Below, one piece after another: positions 23,320 through 36,175 of a stretch of 64,000 bases of DNA. This DNA is from Amphiduros pacificus (taxonomy: Eukaryota; Annelida; Polychaeta; Phyllodocida; Hesionidae): the NCBI GenBank assembly GCA_949316495.1, contig OX439006.1, forward strand, positions 43,544,918-43,608,917, given 5' to 3'. Position 1 is the first letter of the stretch. The number at the start of each line of letters is the position of its first letter. The notes under the pieces are model-generated. The model had not been told where the DNA came from. It was given only the letters and a program-made list of their open reading frames with translations, and ran no database searches. A program made the position numbers and the translations under genes.

Positions 23320-23690
23320 CCACAGCAGGACTTCTTTATCATATCAATCCCTGCCACCAAAGCTGTAAAGGTGCGCACTGAATCAACCGCAAGTCATCAG
23401 TATTCATTAAAATATGGCTGGTAACTGATTGGTGAGGAATAACATAAATACTACTTGAAATAGATTCTGTTTTGTTCTGACAGCTGAACTGATTGGTCAG
23501 TTTATGTATCAGACATCTGATTACAATTTATGACCTGATGTCGGTCAATTCAGATTTTATGATATTTTTTGTGAGCAAGGCAAGTATTTATAACTTGGGG
23601 AATTCCTAATTTAGAATGGTATCAAATATAGGGCAATGACTGCATAGGTAGGAGTTGAATGCTATCTCTACAATGCAGAGTAATTTAAGT
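23320..23690 (+). repeat. dispersed repeat C, near-full copy
   Basis: Runs from CTCCACAGCAGGACTTCTTT through AATCCCTGCCACCAAAG, GCAAGTCATCAGTATTCAT and CATCTGATTACAATTTATGA to AATGCAGAGTAATT. The same order is found at 57500-57855. Confidence 0.65.
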
Positions 23691-24694
23691 TATAGACCAT
23701 AATTCACTGAAATAAAATATTGCCCCGAAGGAGGGCTTTAACCCAGTGGACCTCTCACAAACTTTGTATGTCCACTCATAGGCATGCCCCGGTTATGAAA
23801 TGACCTTGAGCTTAAGGGATCATAGGACAGGGATGGGAAATGACATCGCATTGATCAAACAATTTCTGAGCATTTTTAGCTTTTCAGATTCTCTATTTTA
23901 TATAACAACTGGAAACGCTAGTGAAATTAGCAATTAATGTAAGTTTTGAAACTAGGACTCCAGTATCAGTTGACTTAATATCTTTATATTTTATACATTG
24001 TTCATATTTACTCATAAATGTACCTGATGTTTTGAACACTTTGAGTCTAAATATATGTACTAGATTCCATGCCTTATGTTTATCTAGCATAGATATTGAT
24101 GATGTATTGTAGCTTGCCTGGTTGCTGGACACCATGGCCCCATGTTTATAATTAAACCACCTTTGAAAGATGATTTTATGACACATATATTTTCATTTAT
24201 GTGTTATTATCCCAAGGGGCCAATTTAATGATTTTGATTTGATTTGATTATCATTAACATGGACAAAACCTTATATGTCACGTGATTTCATCACAGCTTC
24301 TTTGTTTTGCTTAATCATAATATTGTCATAAATTACAGAGGCATTAATGTGGAGAAGAACCATCATTTGTGCATATTTAGGATCATGGGTGACATAACCA
24401 CCATAGAGAAGGGGCCATGACATATGTCTGATATGATGAACCTTTCTCAGATTGACCTACTTTTCTGATCGTACCGCGTCTGAGCATCCGAAAATAGCTG
24501 ATCAAATACTCGTTATAGGAATGATTTGTCATTTTGTAATTAGAATAAAACCCACAAAAAACACATGAGACGCTGGGTCGACCTACTGCGCACGCTACAC
24601 GCTCACCCCACTGAACATGGCACGGGGACGGCGGCCTCTTATCTCCCGCTAACCTGTACTCCAACCCGACATAAAGACAACAGTCTGCTGAAAC

Positions 24695-27600
24695 ATGAGC
24701 GTGGATATACTGGACTTCTTACTGAGTAAATCCTTTTTGGATTTGCTAGTATATACAGTCTTGGTCCTGTATCTGGGTGGCCATGCATTGAGAGAAGTAT
24801 TACACCTTTGTAAGAACAATGGACTGTTTGGTGCCTTTGAAAGAAAGATCAACTTTGAAAGAGGTGTTGTGTATCTCCATATGTTCCCAAGGAGCTGCGT
24901 CAAACAAATGCTAAATCTCTCACCATTTGCTATCAAATTGGAAATGTGGCTGAGGCTTCACAAAATACCGTACAAGGTAAGACATAACACAAATATTAAA
25001 CCCAGCTCAATATCAACTAAAGTCTATGAAACATTAACCCAGCCTAATATCAATAAAAGGGTATGAAACTTTAACCCAGACCAATATCAACTACAGATTA
25101 TGAAACATTAACCCAGCCCAATATCAACTAAAGGCAATGAAACATTAACCCAGCCCAATATCAACTACAGACTGTACAGATTATGAAACATTAACCCAGC
25201 TCAATGGGCTTGGCGATCATAAACATCCTTATTAAAATCTTAGATTTAATTGCAGCCAATAGATCTATCCTGAGTGCAATACTCTCATATCTATCCAAGA
25301 TGCACAAAGTTTATACCGATCTATTAACAAGTATTTTAAGAAGTACAGCCTGGCTCTGCGTGTGTTGACTTGAATTTGGGTCTGATTTGCATGTGGACAA
25401 GTCAGACGAGACAGACCAATCATAAGTCTGGTGAGGGGTGAACAAAAATACTGGTAAGCCGTTAAGAAATATAAATATTGAAATTGGCTATGCCAAAAAA
25501 AGAAAGATTCTGGATTCTTTTTTTCGTCCATCACTTAATGATTAAAAGACTCATGAAATAATATTTTCGGGCACTTTTCCCTTGCATAATATAAATGTCT
25601 ATACCTTACATCTTGCAATCAAATGTTATTACCCATCATATTTCTCCGACATATATTTCTATGCCATTTGAAAGTAGATAAGTCTAATATCAAAATCATT
25701 CATTGGACACTATGTCACCAAACTGTGTTCAGCTTTTTCTAACATTGGGACAATTGAATGGTCTGGCTTACAGAGGTTTTTTCCATTTATATGTGTCTAT
25801 TGGTACAGGCCTAACAGCAGTAGAGACCACACAGAAGTCACAGTTTACATAGTGCTCTGATGTTCCAGATCCTTGTCTCTTGGTTTCCTCTGTTCTTCGC
25901 CAGGTAAATATTTGTTCAGGTACAGCGTACTACTGGTAGGGCAATGTGCCGTGGTGCGGTTGTTTGGGGCCCTATACCCACGCTTCTCAACACAAGGTTC
26001 TAGATGATGATACAAAAGACCTGAGTGTGACACTTTCAAGAACTGGGATTTGCTCTCAATTTACAATTTCTCATAAAAGCTGAGGCACATGCCTGAATAG
26101 TTAATCAATTGTTCTTATAAGCCTGTAACTGAGCAGGTTATCGTGGACCTGTCAAAGACCTGTGACGTGACAACTTGGTGGAGCAGCACCCTGGGAGCAG
26201 CACCTGGGAGAAGCACCCTGGGAACAGCACCCTGGGAACGAGCAGCACCCTGGGAGCGAGCAGCACCCTGGGAGCGAGCAGCACCCTGGGAGCGAGCAGC
26301 ACCCTGGGAGCGAGCAGCACCCTATGAGCGAGCAGCACCCTGGGAGCGAGCAGCACCCTATGAGCGAGCAGCACTCTATGAGCGAGCAGCACTCTATGAG
26401 CGAGCAGCACCCTGAGAACGAGCAGCACCCTGGGAGCAGCACCCTGGGAGCAGCACCCTGGGAGCAATATATCTGTAGGCTTTGGGTTGGGAATTTGTAA
26501 GGTCCTATCTAATTGAGCCTTAGACAAAATGCAACTGAAATATCGCATACACTGGCATAATCTTTTCCTTGATTTCTGCATAACACAGGCAATACTTTCA
26601 TTCATGAATTTCCTTTTTTTTCTGACAAACAACCTTTCTCTTTACATATTTATATCTTGTTCCTCGGTCTGTTAGAAATATCGATAGAGATTGACGCATG
26701 TATTCAATGTGGTCATAGATTCAACACACTGACCACATTATAAGGAGTTAATTATATAATACAAAGGTTAATATGAAGAATAATAGGCATGCCACAGTAC
26801 AACATCCTAAGAAGGTCAGATGAGGGGAGATTAAAGCGAAGATATGTGAAGATAGGTGATGCTCGTGCTGAGATGCCGGCGATTATAAAGCATTTCTCAA
26901 GGAGAAAATATTCATTTCATACTACATATTGAATTTACTTGGTAAAGGACGAACTGAACCTTATCATCCTGGCTAGCTATCCATTTCAATTTGTTTTCAC
27001 CTCTATTCTATTTGTGTAATCTTCTTTCATTCATTCATTTTTCCACGTAAAAAAGATGCGAATTATTTCCCCGAAGAAGAACAAATATTCAAACCTGGTG
27101 GTCATAATCTTCTTGGCATTTAAATCTAACGAGATTTCGCGAGATATGGATCATAGAACCATGATAATAGTTTCGACAAAGAAGTAGAGCTTATCGTGTT
27201 AGAAAGCCCCACTCATCTCCGGACTGAAAGTTGGCTCACTTTGAACTCATTACATATAATGAAGATACATTAATGGCAGGATTTCTCTATTCCTACATTT
27301 AGGACTTACTCTGCACTACACAGGTATTATTCAATTACAACCTCTTTAGTCATTCCCCTACTGTGCAGAACATAGGTAGTATTCAATTACCACCTCTGAA
27401 GTCATTACCCTACATTTGATACCATTCTAAATAGAATTGTATGAATACCGATGACTTGCGACCGATCCTGTGCGCAGCTTTGTACCTTTGGGAGCAGGGA
27501 TTGATATGAGAGAGAAGTCCTGTTATGGAGGGTAGACAGGAACTGATATGAGAGAGAAGTCCTCTTATGGAGGGTAGTCAGGGACTGATATGAGAGAGAG

Positions 27601-30600
27601 AAGTCCTCTTATGGAGGGTAGTCAGGGACTGATATGAGAGAGAGAAGTCCTGCTATGGAGGGTAGACAGTGACTGATATGAGAGAGAGGTCCTGCTATGG
27701 AGGGTAGTGAGGGATTGATATGAGAGAGAGATCCTGCTATGGAGGGTAGTCAGGGACTGATATGAGAGAGAGATCCTGCTATGGAGGGTAGTCAGGGACT
27801 GATATGAGAGAGAGTTCCTGCTATGGAGGGTAGTCAGGGACTGATATGAGAGAGAGATCCTGCTATGGAGGGTAGTCAGTGACTGATATGAGAGAGAGGT
27901 CCTGTTATGGAGGGTAGTCAGGGACTGATATGAGAGAGAGTTCCTGCTATGGAGGGTAGTCAGGGACTGATATGAGAGAGAGTTCCTGCTATGGAGGTTA
28001 GGCAGGGACTGATATGATAGAGAGGTCCTGCTATCGAGGGTAGTCAGGGACTGATATGAGAAAGAAGTCCTGCTATGGAGGGTAGACAGTGACTGATATG
28101 AGAGAGAAGTCCTGCTATGGAGGTTAGGCAGGGACTGATATGAGAGAGAAGTCGTGTTAGATCCTAAAATCTAAAGAATACAATCCACACACTGTTATCA
28201 CATGGGACTCCTAACCTGCTCTGGGCCAAACACAGATCTGTTTCCGATAAATAACAAAGGTTACTTGACACTGATTGATTACTCTCAAATTTATAGACGT
28301 ATTGAATACACCAGACAAAACCTTACGCATGGTAACTCAAGCTATTAAATAGTTATTTTCAAGAGTTGGACCTGCTTTGGAGAGTACATTGGGAATGAAA
28401 AACATGAATTTGCCCATGAATGCAACCATTAATCATACAATACTTAGAAAAACAAAAGTAGACCAGTTTGAAATAGACATGGCAATATACACGTAATCAC
28501 TTAACACATACTTAACACACACACAGATATATATATCGACTCCCACAGTATTACTTTTTCACACTGGTTGAATGAAGTCGACCTGGTATGGCCATAGTTG
28601 CTGAAAGGGTGGTAAAAACACCAATTTATGTATATATAGATAGATTTATTATGTTATAAATTATATTGTATAATCTTATTGGGTCGAGAGCCAGCTTTTA
28701 GCACCAGTTCCTCTGTGGTGATCCAAAGGTTGTGGGTTCGATCCCCGGCCGTGCCGAGATTGAACTCAGGATACAATTTCCCATATGAGCTGAGGCCCGT
28801 GCCTAAATGGTTAACCTGTTGTCCTTGTAAATCTGTGACCGGGTGGATTGTCATGTCAAGGGTCTGCGACATGACAATTCAGTGAGGCAGCACTATATCT
28901 GCTACAAGTAGGTCTCATCATGAAATGACTAAAACAATGTTGAATGTGATGTAAAACCTCAAAACTGACCAAGATCCTATAGTCCTGCTGTGGAGGGTAG
29001 TCAGGGACTGATATGAGAGAGAGGTCCTGCTATGGAGGTTAGGCAGGGACTGATATGAGAGAGAAGTCCTGCTATGGAGGTTGGGCAGGGACTGATATGA
29101 GAGAGAAGTCCTGCTATGGAGGTAAGGCAGGGACTGATATGAGAGAGAAGTCCTGCTATGGAGGGTGGCAGGGACTGCTATGAGAGAGAGGTCCTGCTAT
29201 GGAGGGTAGTCAGGGACTGATATGAGAGGTCCTGCTATGGAGGTAAGGCAGGGACTGATATGAGAGAGAAGTCCTGCTATGGAGGGTAGTCAGGGACTGA
29301 TATGAGAGAGAGATCCTGCTATGGAGGGTAGTCAGGGACTGATATGAGAGAGAAGTCCTGCTATGGAGGTAAGGCAGGGACTGATATGAGAGGGAAGTCC
29401 TGCTATGGAGGGTGGCAGGGACTGCTATGAGAGAGAGGTCCTGCTATGGAGGGTAGTCAGGGACTGATATGAGAGGTCCTGCTATGGAGGTAAGGCAGGG
29501 ACTGATATGAGAGAGAAGTCCTGCTATGGAGGGTAGTCAGGGACTGATATGAGAGAGAGTTCCTGCTATGGAGGTTAGGCAGGGACTGATATGAGAGAGA
29601 AGTCCTGCTATGGAGGGTAGTCAGGGACTGATATGAGAGAGAGTTCCTGCTATGGAGGTTAGGCAGGGACTGATATGAGAGAGAAGTTGTGTTAGATCCT
29701 AAAATCTAAAGAATACAATCCACACACTGTTATCACATGGGACTCCTGACCTGCTCTGGGCCAAACACAGATCTGTTTCCGATAAATAACAAAGGTTACT
29801 TGACACTGATTGATTACTCTCAAATTTATAGACGTATTGAATACACCAGACAAAACCTTACGCATGGTAACTCAAGCTATTAAATAGTTATTTTCAAGAG
29901 TTGGACCTGCTTTGGAGAGTACATTGGGAATGAAAAACATGAATTTGCCCATGAATGCCACCATTAATCATACACTACTTAAAAAAACAAAAGTAGACCA
30001 GTTTGAAATAGACATGACAATATACACGTAATCACTTAACACATACTTAACACACACACAGATATATATATCGACTCCCACAGTATTACTTTTTCACACT
30101 GGTTGAATGAAGTCGACCTGGTATGGCCATAGTTGCTGAAAGGGTGGTAAAAACACCAATCTATGTATATATAGATAGATTTATTATGTTATAAATTATA
30201 TTGTATAATCTTATTGGGTCGAGCGCCAGCTTTGAGCACCAGTTCCTCTGTGGTGATCCAAAGGTTGTGGGTTCGATCCCCGGCCGTGCCGAGATTGAAC
30301 TCAGGATACAATTTCCCATATGAGCTGAGGCCCGTGCCTAAAGGGTTGACCTGTTGTCCTTGTAAATCTGTGATCGGGTGGATTGTCATGTCAAGGGTCT
30401 GCGACATGACAATTCAGTGAGGCAGCACTATATCTGCTACAAGTAGGTCTCATCATGAAATGACTAAAACAATGTTGAATGTGATGTAAAACCTCAAATA
30501 AACAAAACTGACCAAGATCCTATAGCACTGGTTTGTAACATGTTCATTACTCTGCATTGCATGGGTAGTATTACTAGTTATTCAGTCTTCTCCACAGGAA

Positions 30601-33600
30601 ATATGAAAAACTTGTATAATAAATATGAAAAGCTTGAAATATGAAAAGCTTGCATCTGTCATATACAACTAAAGGGATGAAAGCTGAAATCATAATCTTG
30701 GATTAGAAGATTTTTAATCCATGTATAAAGTTAGTAATTTTACTTCAGTGACCTGGGAGTGAGTATGTTTCTGTTCTGTGCCATCCAATCCTAAGATTCA
30801 GTGTTTCAAAAGTTACCCTAGCCTCACATCGATTAATATTTCTGCCCAAATCTTGGAACACTTGTGCAGAAAAATCTGTGATTTAGTTGAGGGAATTAAA
30901 TGATACTATTTTAATTCTGTGTTCAGTAGGGTGTGACAATGCCTTGTAACTCATTTCAAAAAATATTATGACCAATTGAACAACAGGGGGTTCTAATTTC
31001 CTAGAGAATAATCTTATTTACAGGGTGTTCCACCACTCAATCACCGTTTATTCACATTTCTCTTGGAACACAATTTTCAACCCCATGAAATAAATATTTT
31101 ATAGAAGTAAAGGGTAAGGGTTACAGTATCCACATATGCTTTGCTATCCTACCATTGTATGGATCATGTCCTTTAAATTCGAGGATGTACCTATTTTTAA
31201 TCTAATTTGATACATCAGATTGACAGAATCTGGTGCAAGAGTTTCCATGCCCTTAGTTTATACACATATGGTAATACTATATATAGACATATTGCTGAGA
31301 TCAAACCTATTCTTTTCATTTGGTTTGCAGATAGCTCATGGTCTAGCTCTGCATTCCCTTGCACATATAAATATCTGATCTTCAAATTAAGATTCCACTA
31401 AAATAATTTTAAAAATATTCTTTTAAATTATAGTCATGCCCTGGTGTAACATTTATTGTCTATGATTTAATTTTCAAAAATAGCTTGAAGAATCTACTTT
31501 CCAGATGCTGAATGTATAATAAAATATATCTATAAAAAGTGTTTTCCTGCTTTATAGACACCGTCTATTAACATATATGTTTCTGATATGGCGGTGTAAC
31601 TTTTTAACTTGTTTCGAAATTGTAACTGCATGTTCTTGTAGCAGTCAGAGGTGATGCCATGGTCCACCAGAGCTTCATTTTATGTGATGTCAGTATCAAT
31701 TATTTTCACAAAGCTAATATCACATTTGATAATTGGCCCATACTACTAGTTAGCATTAATTAGCATTTCATTCTTTCCGTCATTGAGCTTCATCCCGTTT
31801 GCTCTAACATTAATGAATTTTTCTTTTGTACATGTTGTCTACTCACCTGATCCATAGAGATATAGAATTAAGTATCATCAGCATAGATGGGATAAGTCCA
31901 TACTTTGACATGAAAACCACAAGAGGGGAATTGTGGATAGTGAATAGGATACACCCAAGGACTGATCCTTGTGGGACACCATATTTGATTGATTTCCGAG
32001 TGGCTCTGTGTGTAACACATGCTTTCCTGTCCTTTAGGTATGACTTGGTGAAGTCAGTATAGGAATAATAAATACATTCGACACCAATTTATAAAAATAA
32101 AGGTTTAATAACTAAAACATGTATTTTAGGTGGTGGAGACGGTCAAGTTTTCCAAACAAACTTCCCAGATCCCCTATGTGGTGTACAATGGAGAGGATGT
32201 AACAGATAGTAATCACATCATTGATATGCTCACAGAATGGCGAACACTGGACAAAACAGAAGGACTGAGCGAGGAACACCAGGCCGTACAGAGGGCATTC
32301 ACAACCATGATAGAAACAAGCACATCCATGTTAGTGCGTTTTAATCAATTAAAAATAAAGAATTATGACCATATTTCACAATCTATTATCCAGTTTTTTA
32401 TAGTTTATTTCTTTTATTTTACTCTCAGGTTTTGAACCAACGTCTGTTTTGAATAAAGATTTTTAATATTAATGCAGATTTTATATTTGACTACAAACAT
32501 GAGTGCAGCTCTTTCTTGTCTATTGACATAATTGATAGCTCTGTACTATCATCATTTGGTATTGTACTTAACATTATATCATTTCACGGGCTGAGTAGTG
32601 GGGTAGCTATATTGACAAAACCCATTATTATGGATTCTAGTGGTGCTCGACGTTTCACAACTTGCTTTTGGTATCATATTGTAGATATGAGATGAAGCTT
32701 TAAGAATCCAGGCAATGTATATTAAAGAAATTGTGGTATTCCTACTTGGTATAGCAACCAATCACATTTTAGAGCATTTCTTGAAAAAATACACCTTTTA
32801 CTTAATAATACAGAGGGATATGTTTCACCAGAGATAGTTTAAGCGGTACAGACCCAACATGCATTTTTATCAGTTATTTATGCGTTACAGGATATTGAAT
32901 TTTGATTGGCTAGACATGTCAGTGGGCTGTTCCAGGCATGTTGAAAATTATTTGGGAAGGCCTGATACGGGCATGATAAGAGCCACACAAAGGTGTGTCC
33001 AGTGTTGGAGTCAAGGGGTGGGACAGCTGAGAGCTTAATTACCACACATTAGAACAATAGGCACTGGCATGACTCTCCCGGTAGGTGTCACCATCGGTTC
33101 CTTTGGTTTAGGAGCTTGCCTTACTGACTGGAATAGTCAAGGGGTGAGACTTACATAAATAATTGTGGGAATCATCAAATGGGGTGGTATGTAAACATGA
33201 TACAACTTTGAGCGCTATTCCAATCCCTATTAGGACCCTGCAACATAACAAGGATCATAAGAGAGAATAACGGTCAAACTATTACTTCATGGTTTCGTGT
33301 GTTTTATGAGAGGAAAAATGAAGTCAATGAGCAGAATGGTCCCATTTTGTTCTGCACAGACTAACATGAGATGATAATTATTAATAGCCACAATAACCTA
33401 AAAACCTTGTCATTAATGGTGGCATTTCACTGTTTTATTCTTGTTTATTGTTTTACTGTTTTGTTTATTGTTCTGTAATAATTAATTTTGTTATTTGCAG
33501 AGTGACCTTTTTATACCGATATAGCTATATGTGTGACGAATTTAGTCGATTATACAAAATCCCTGTTCCTTGGTTTTTGGAAGGAAGGATTAAAAAAAAT

Positions 33601-36175
33601 CAGTCAAAGGGGGTAAGATTGAAGCTGTTGTAAAGATCTTATTGATTCCTTGCAAATACTTTTTGTTCATTGTGGTTTGTTATAATTTGCTGCAATTCTA
33701 CTATGGTTCGTACTGGTTTGTTTTGATTCTTAATATTCTTCTTGGTGTGATACACAACGTCTAAGCTACACTAAATATTCCTTTTAAAAAGATAACAGTT
33801 CGTGAAATGATCTGTATTCATTCAAAACATATGTTCTTAGTTCGTTAATCTTCCTGGTCAAATTAGCCAGGAATTTCAATATGTAATTTTCCTTGTACTA
33901 CAATACAAATGACCAATATGTAACTGGGATATTGTCGACAACACCTGATACCTTCTAACCGATTGTTATTCGAAGCACTGATAAATCAATGGCAAAAGAA
34001 ATGTTATTAAGCCCATACTTAAAATAGAATAGAACTACTGATGAAAATACGATTTCTTTGTTATTTCCGAAGATAAGAGAGAAGGCAAAGAATTGCGGTA
34101 TCGGTCACGTGGACAGCCAGCATGCCGCCAGAATGGCCCAGAGGGACCTAGCAGCCATCTCCCATTATCTGGCCAATAAAAAGTACTTCTTTGGAGACCG
34201 AGTTACAACAGTATGTATATTAAAGTCAAAATGTAAAATTTGGATAAAGTAGATATCTAAGGATCATAATAAAAATTTGCATGTATTTACACAAAAAATC
34301 AAAACCTTAAAGGGAATTAGAATTTATACGTAATTAAAAAACAAAAAAATAGAATGAAATGACTTTAGATAGAAAACAAAGATGGAATCAACATATTTGG
34401 GGTTATCAAAGCAACTATAACATAGAGCCAATTAAAATGTTTATACAATGCTGTGACCCCACATATATACAGTACTGTCACAAGGTAATACATGGCTGAG
34501 ATGTCTGTCTTCTATGGACCTGGGTTCGAATCCCAATTGGGAAAAGTACTATTTTCATGCTGAAGGTGAAATCTCCAAATAAGGGTTCTGTTTGAGTGAT
34601 ATGCACTTCAATAAACATACATATTGAATGGTTTATTGCAAACGTAGAAGAATACAAAATAATAGAAATGACTTAATATGGAAAAAAGTTGAAATCTTTA
34701 TATCAGGTTTTTCATTGAGCAATATACACACCAGAAGAATTCTTTTTCACATAGAATTTATGTATTTATAAATATGTATTTTTATTTTTATATTCATTGT
34801 ATTATTTATTTATTTATTTATTATTTTATTTTGCAATCAGAGAAAATTATGAATAACAACTTCATACAGAAAATGTATATAAAATCTTCATATTGGGGTA
34901 ATATCTGAGCAATATGCATGTCAGAACATATAGAAATGAATATATATATATTTTTGTCAACAGAAAATGTAAAAAATAGCGACTTTACACATAAAACAAA
35001 TATGAAAATATGACATGTTTACAAAGAAACTATAAAACAGATCCAATTTCAATATTTCTTCAAGTACGTTGGTCATGAGTTTTGTTTGTTTGTTTGGGGT
35101 TTTACATCACTTTCAACATTATTTCAGTCATTTCGTGATGAGACCTACTTGTAGCAGATATAGTGCTGCCTCACTGAATTGTCATGTCGCAGGTCCTTGA
35201 CATGACAACGTTGGTCATGAGACCAACCTAAAGCATGTATGAATATATCCAGAGCAATATAATAGTTTCAAATGTTTCAGCAATGTATCACAGGTCTGAT
35301 AAAATGCTTTGACCTTTTCTCATGTCAAGGTTGCCCATTCAACATTTCACCTGGATCCACATTTCAACTGGCCGAAATAGCTCAATTGGAAGAGTATCTG
35401 CCTTGAGTTCCAGGGATTCCCGGTTCGAATCCTGGCCAGTAACTATCAACCGCTATGAGCAGACATTGTCTGGAATCAGCGGTATATAAATGTCAGCTTT
35501 ACTTTACTTTTACAGACATGACTGTGCCTGCCCAAGGTATTAATAACAATTCATCAACCCTGAACACAAACCTAAAACAATGCTCATTCTTAAACACATT
35601 CCATCAGATTGATAAGTTATTTATTCCAAAACATTATTCACGATCTTCAAAATGTGGTGTTGGCAATATGTTTTGTGTGCAGTGATTTGCCCACTATTTT
35701 AGACATTGTGAAAGTCACCGGTTCGAATCCTGGCCCACTAATCTGAGTACAAATCTCTGCAGGATACCAGCTCACCTTTTTAATCTCTATTTGAGACTTC
35801 CCTCTTCATGTCAGGTATTTTGGATTAAGGGAAAATATGTCATGGTTATCCCTGAATGTTTGTGGGGCAATTCAAAGAATGTTCCTTATTCTTTTTCCAC
35901 TAAATAAGTATCTGCATGATATTTTTGTCATATGTTGCCAAACCCCCAGTGTTGGACCACCGCCAACTATTGTGAAGATAATGGCTTGGCTTTATTTTCA
36001 GATTGATTGCGTGCTATTTGGTCATCTGTCTCAAGTTGTATATGTGGACTTTCCTTATCCGCATAAAATTGCCCTGGAGAAGTGCACCAACATCCTACCA
36101 TATCTGGACCGACTGAAGAGTGCACACTGGCCGGATTGGGACCAACTGGTTCAGCCGGGATATTTCAAAAGATGA
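24695..36175 (+). CDS. FAXC: failed axon connections (FAXC)/metaxin-like GST-fold protein
   Basis: Exons 24695-24976, 32130-32329, 33501-33612, 34073-34210 and 36002-36175 splice in phase to 301 residues. A hydrophobic segment at about 14-31 (LDLLVYTVLVLYLGGHA) suggests a membrane anchor. A thioredoxin-like GST-N part follows (about 57-130: VVYLHMFPRSC, LSPFAIKLEMWLR.HKIPY, IPYVVYNG, then HIIDMLTE). The helical GST-C/metaxin-type part ends with GDRVTTIDCVLFGHLSQVVY and LDRLKSAHWPDWDQ, a signature I know from FAXC and the nematode CDR proteins. Drosophila fax is a modifier of Abl signalling in axon growth; enzymatic activity is unproven. The protein is shorter than vertebrate FAXC (about 400), mainly at the ends. 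Intron 1 is 7.15 kb and full of repeats. Confidence 0.9.
25547..25845 (+). mobile_element. truncated CATTCATGAAAT-family element in FAXC intron 1
   Basis: It shares the left end (GATTAAAA..CTCATGAAAT) and interior phrases such as CTTGCAATCAAATGTTATTA, TATGCCATTTGAAAG and TTGGTACAGGCCTAA with the element at 43740-44617. The right inverted end is missing. Confidence 0.55.
26069..26182 (+). mobile_element. SINE S1 fragment abutting the 18-bp minisatellite
   Basis: GCTGAGGCACATGCCTGAAT to GTGACGTGACAACTTGGTGG follows the S1 body. Its GCAGCAC motif is where the AGCAGCACCCTGGG array begins. Confidence 0.65.
26172..26466. repeat. 18-bp minisatellite in FAXC intron 1
   Basis: Unit GAGCGAGCAGCACCCTGG with shorter AGCAGCACCCTGGG units at both ends, starting inside a SINE S1 fragment. 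Long frames on both strands are by-products. Confidence 0.9.
27250..27540 (-). repeat. dispersed repeat C, partial copy seeding the 42-bp array
   Basis: Inverted relative to 23320. It ends in GGGATTGATATGAGAGAGAA and CCTGTTATGGAGGGTAG, the terminal segment of repeat C, which then continues as the 42-bp tandem array. The middle (27300-27420) holds a short internal duplication of the GGTAGTATTCAATTACCACC part. Confidence 0.6.
27500..28155. repeat. 42-bp minisatellite, first array in FAXC intron 1
   Basis: Unit GGGACTGATATGAGAGAGAA, GTCCTGCTATGGAGGGTAGT, CA; about 15 units. It grows out of the end of dispersed repeat C. Confidence 0.9.
28679..28979 (+). mobile_element. SINE S1 copy in the first duplicated unit of FAXC intron 1
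   Basis: It has B box GGTTCGATCCC, body TTGAACTCAGGATACAATTT and GGCAGCACTATATCTGCTAC. The 5' head is diverged. It was carried along in the 1535-bp-offset duplication, so its twin at 30214 is not an independent insertion. Confidence 0.8.
28981..29692. repeat. 42-bp minisatellite, second array in FAXC intron 1
   Basis: Same unit as 27500-28155, with a higher-order repeat of about 250 bp (GGTGGCAGGGACTGCTATGA variant at about 29160 and about 29410). Confidence 0.9.
30214..30515 (+). mobile_element. SINE S1 copy in the second duplicated unit of FAXC intron 1
   Basis: Twin of the copy at 28679. It retains an 8-bp stretch of the AAAC-rich tail that the other copy lacks. Confidence 0.8.
30531..30595 (-). 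repeat. dispersed repeat C, end fragment
   Basis: CATTACTCTGCATTGCATGG and GTAGTATTACTAGTTATTCA resemble the AATGCAGAGTAA end of repeat C, inverted. Confidence 0.4.
31740..32060 (-). pseudogene. LINE reverse-transcriptase relic in FAXC intron 1
   Basis: Read on the - strand: YTDFTKSYLKDRKACVTHRA, then KYGVPQGSVLGCILFTIHNS, then the RT active-site box YADDT in a shifted frame, then KFINVRANGMKLNDGKNEML in another frame. GVPQGSVLG and YADDT are RT motifs of non-LTR elements, and the LKLNDxKTE-type strand follows in CR1/L2-like clades. At least two frameshifts and a stop just after YADDT show it is dead. Its edge lies about 70 bp from FAXC exon 2. Confidence 0.75.
35080..35207 (-). mobile_element. 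5'-truncated SINE S1 in FAXC intron 4
   Basis: It contains the 3' half of S1 with its TTTGTTTGTTTGGGG tail. A 14-bp target duplication, ACGTTGGTCATGAG, flanks it (35066-35079 and 35208-35221). Confidence 0.85.
35371..35514 (+). mobile_element. tRNA-derived SINE, family S3
   Basis: The tRNA-like head has AGCTCAATTGGAAGAG (A box) and GGTTCGAATCC (B box). A short body follows (GAATCAGCGGTATATAAATG) and a CTTTACTTTACTTTTAC tail. The related repeat at 56.8 kb lacks this block, so it is an insertion. It is not a functional tRNA: the acceptor and anticodon stems do not close. Confidence 0.6.
35735..35860 (+). repeat. dispersed repeat D fragment
   Basis: CCCACTAATCTGAGTACAAA, then ATTTTGGATTAAGGGAAAAT and ATGTCATG recur at 57856-57995. 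A tRNA B-box-like GGTTCGAATCC lies just upstream (about 35720). Confidence 0.4.

Larger units (their letters stand above)
28151..30515 (+). repeat. tandem segmental duplication (offset 1535 bp) in FAXC intron 1
   Basis: 28151-28979 and 29686-30515 align without indels until the SINE tail, with about a dozen substitutions in some 815 bp. Each copy is a 42-bp array, then about 520 bp of unique sequence, then a SINE. Confidence 0.85.
34440..35680 (+). repeat. long dispersed repeat E, copy 1 (FAXC intron 4)
   Basis: Shares ordered phrases with 55613-56945: a tRNA-like head (GGGTTCGAATCCCAATTGGG), TTTCATGCTGAAGGTGAAAT, GAGCAATATGCATGTCAGAA, TTCAACATTTCACCTGGATC and TTCCAAAACA. SINE S1 (35080-35207) and S3 (35371-35514) are inserted in this copy only. 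It is non-coding. Confidence 0.65.

Noticed and set aside
26138-26632. Long frames on both strands (AAPWERAAPWER, LLAPRVLLAP)
   Set aside because: By-product of the 18-bp array; open on both strands at once.
28654-30420. Conserved 68-72-codon frames on both strands, repeated again at 47461
   Set aside because: They are SINE S1 sequence; conservation reflects copy number, not protein.
35371-35445. Possible tRNA gene
   Set aside because: A and B boxes are present but stems do not close, and a SINE body and tail follow.
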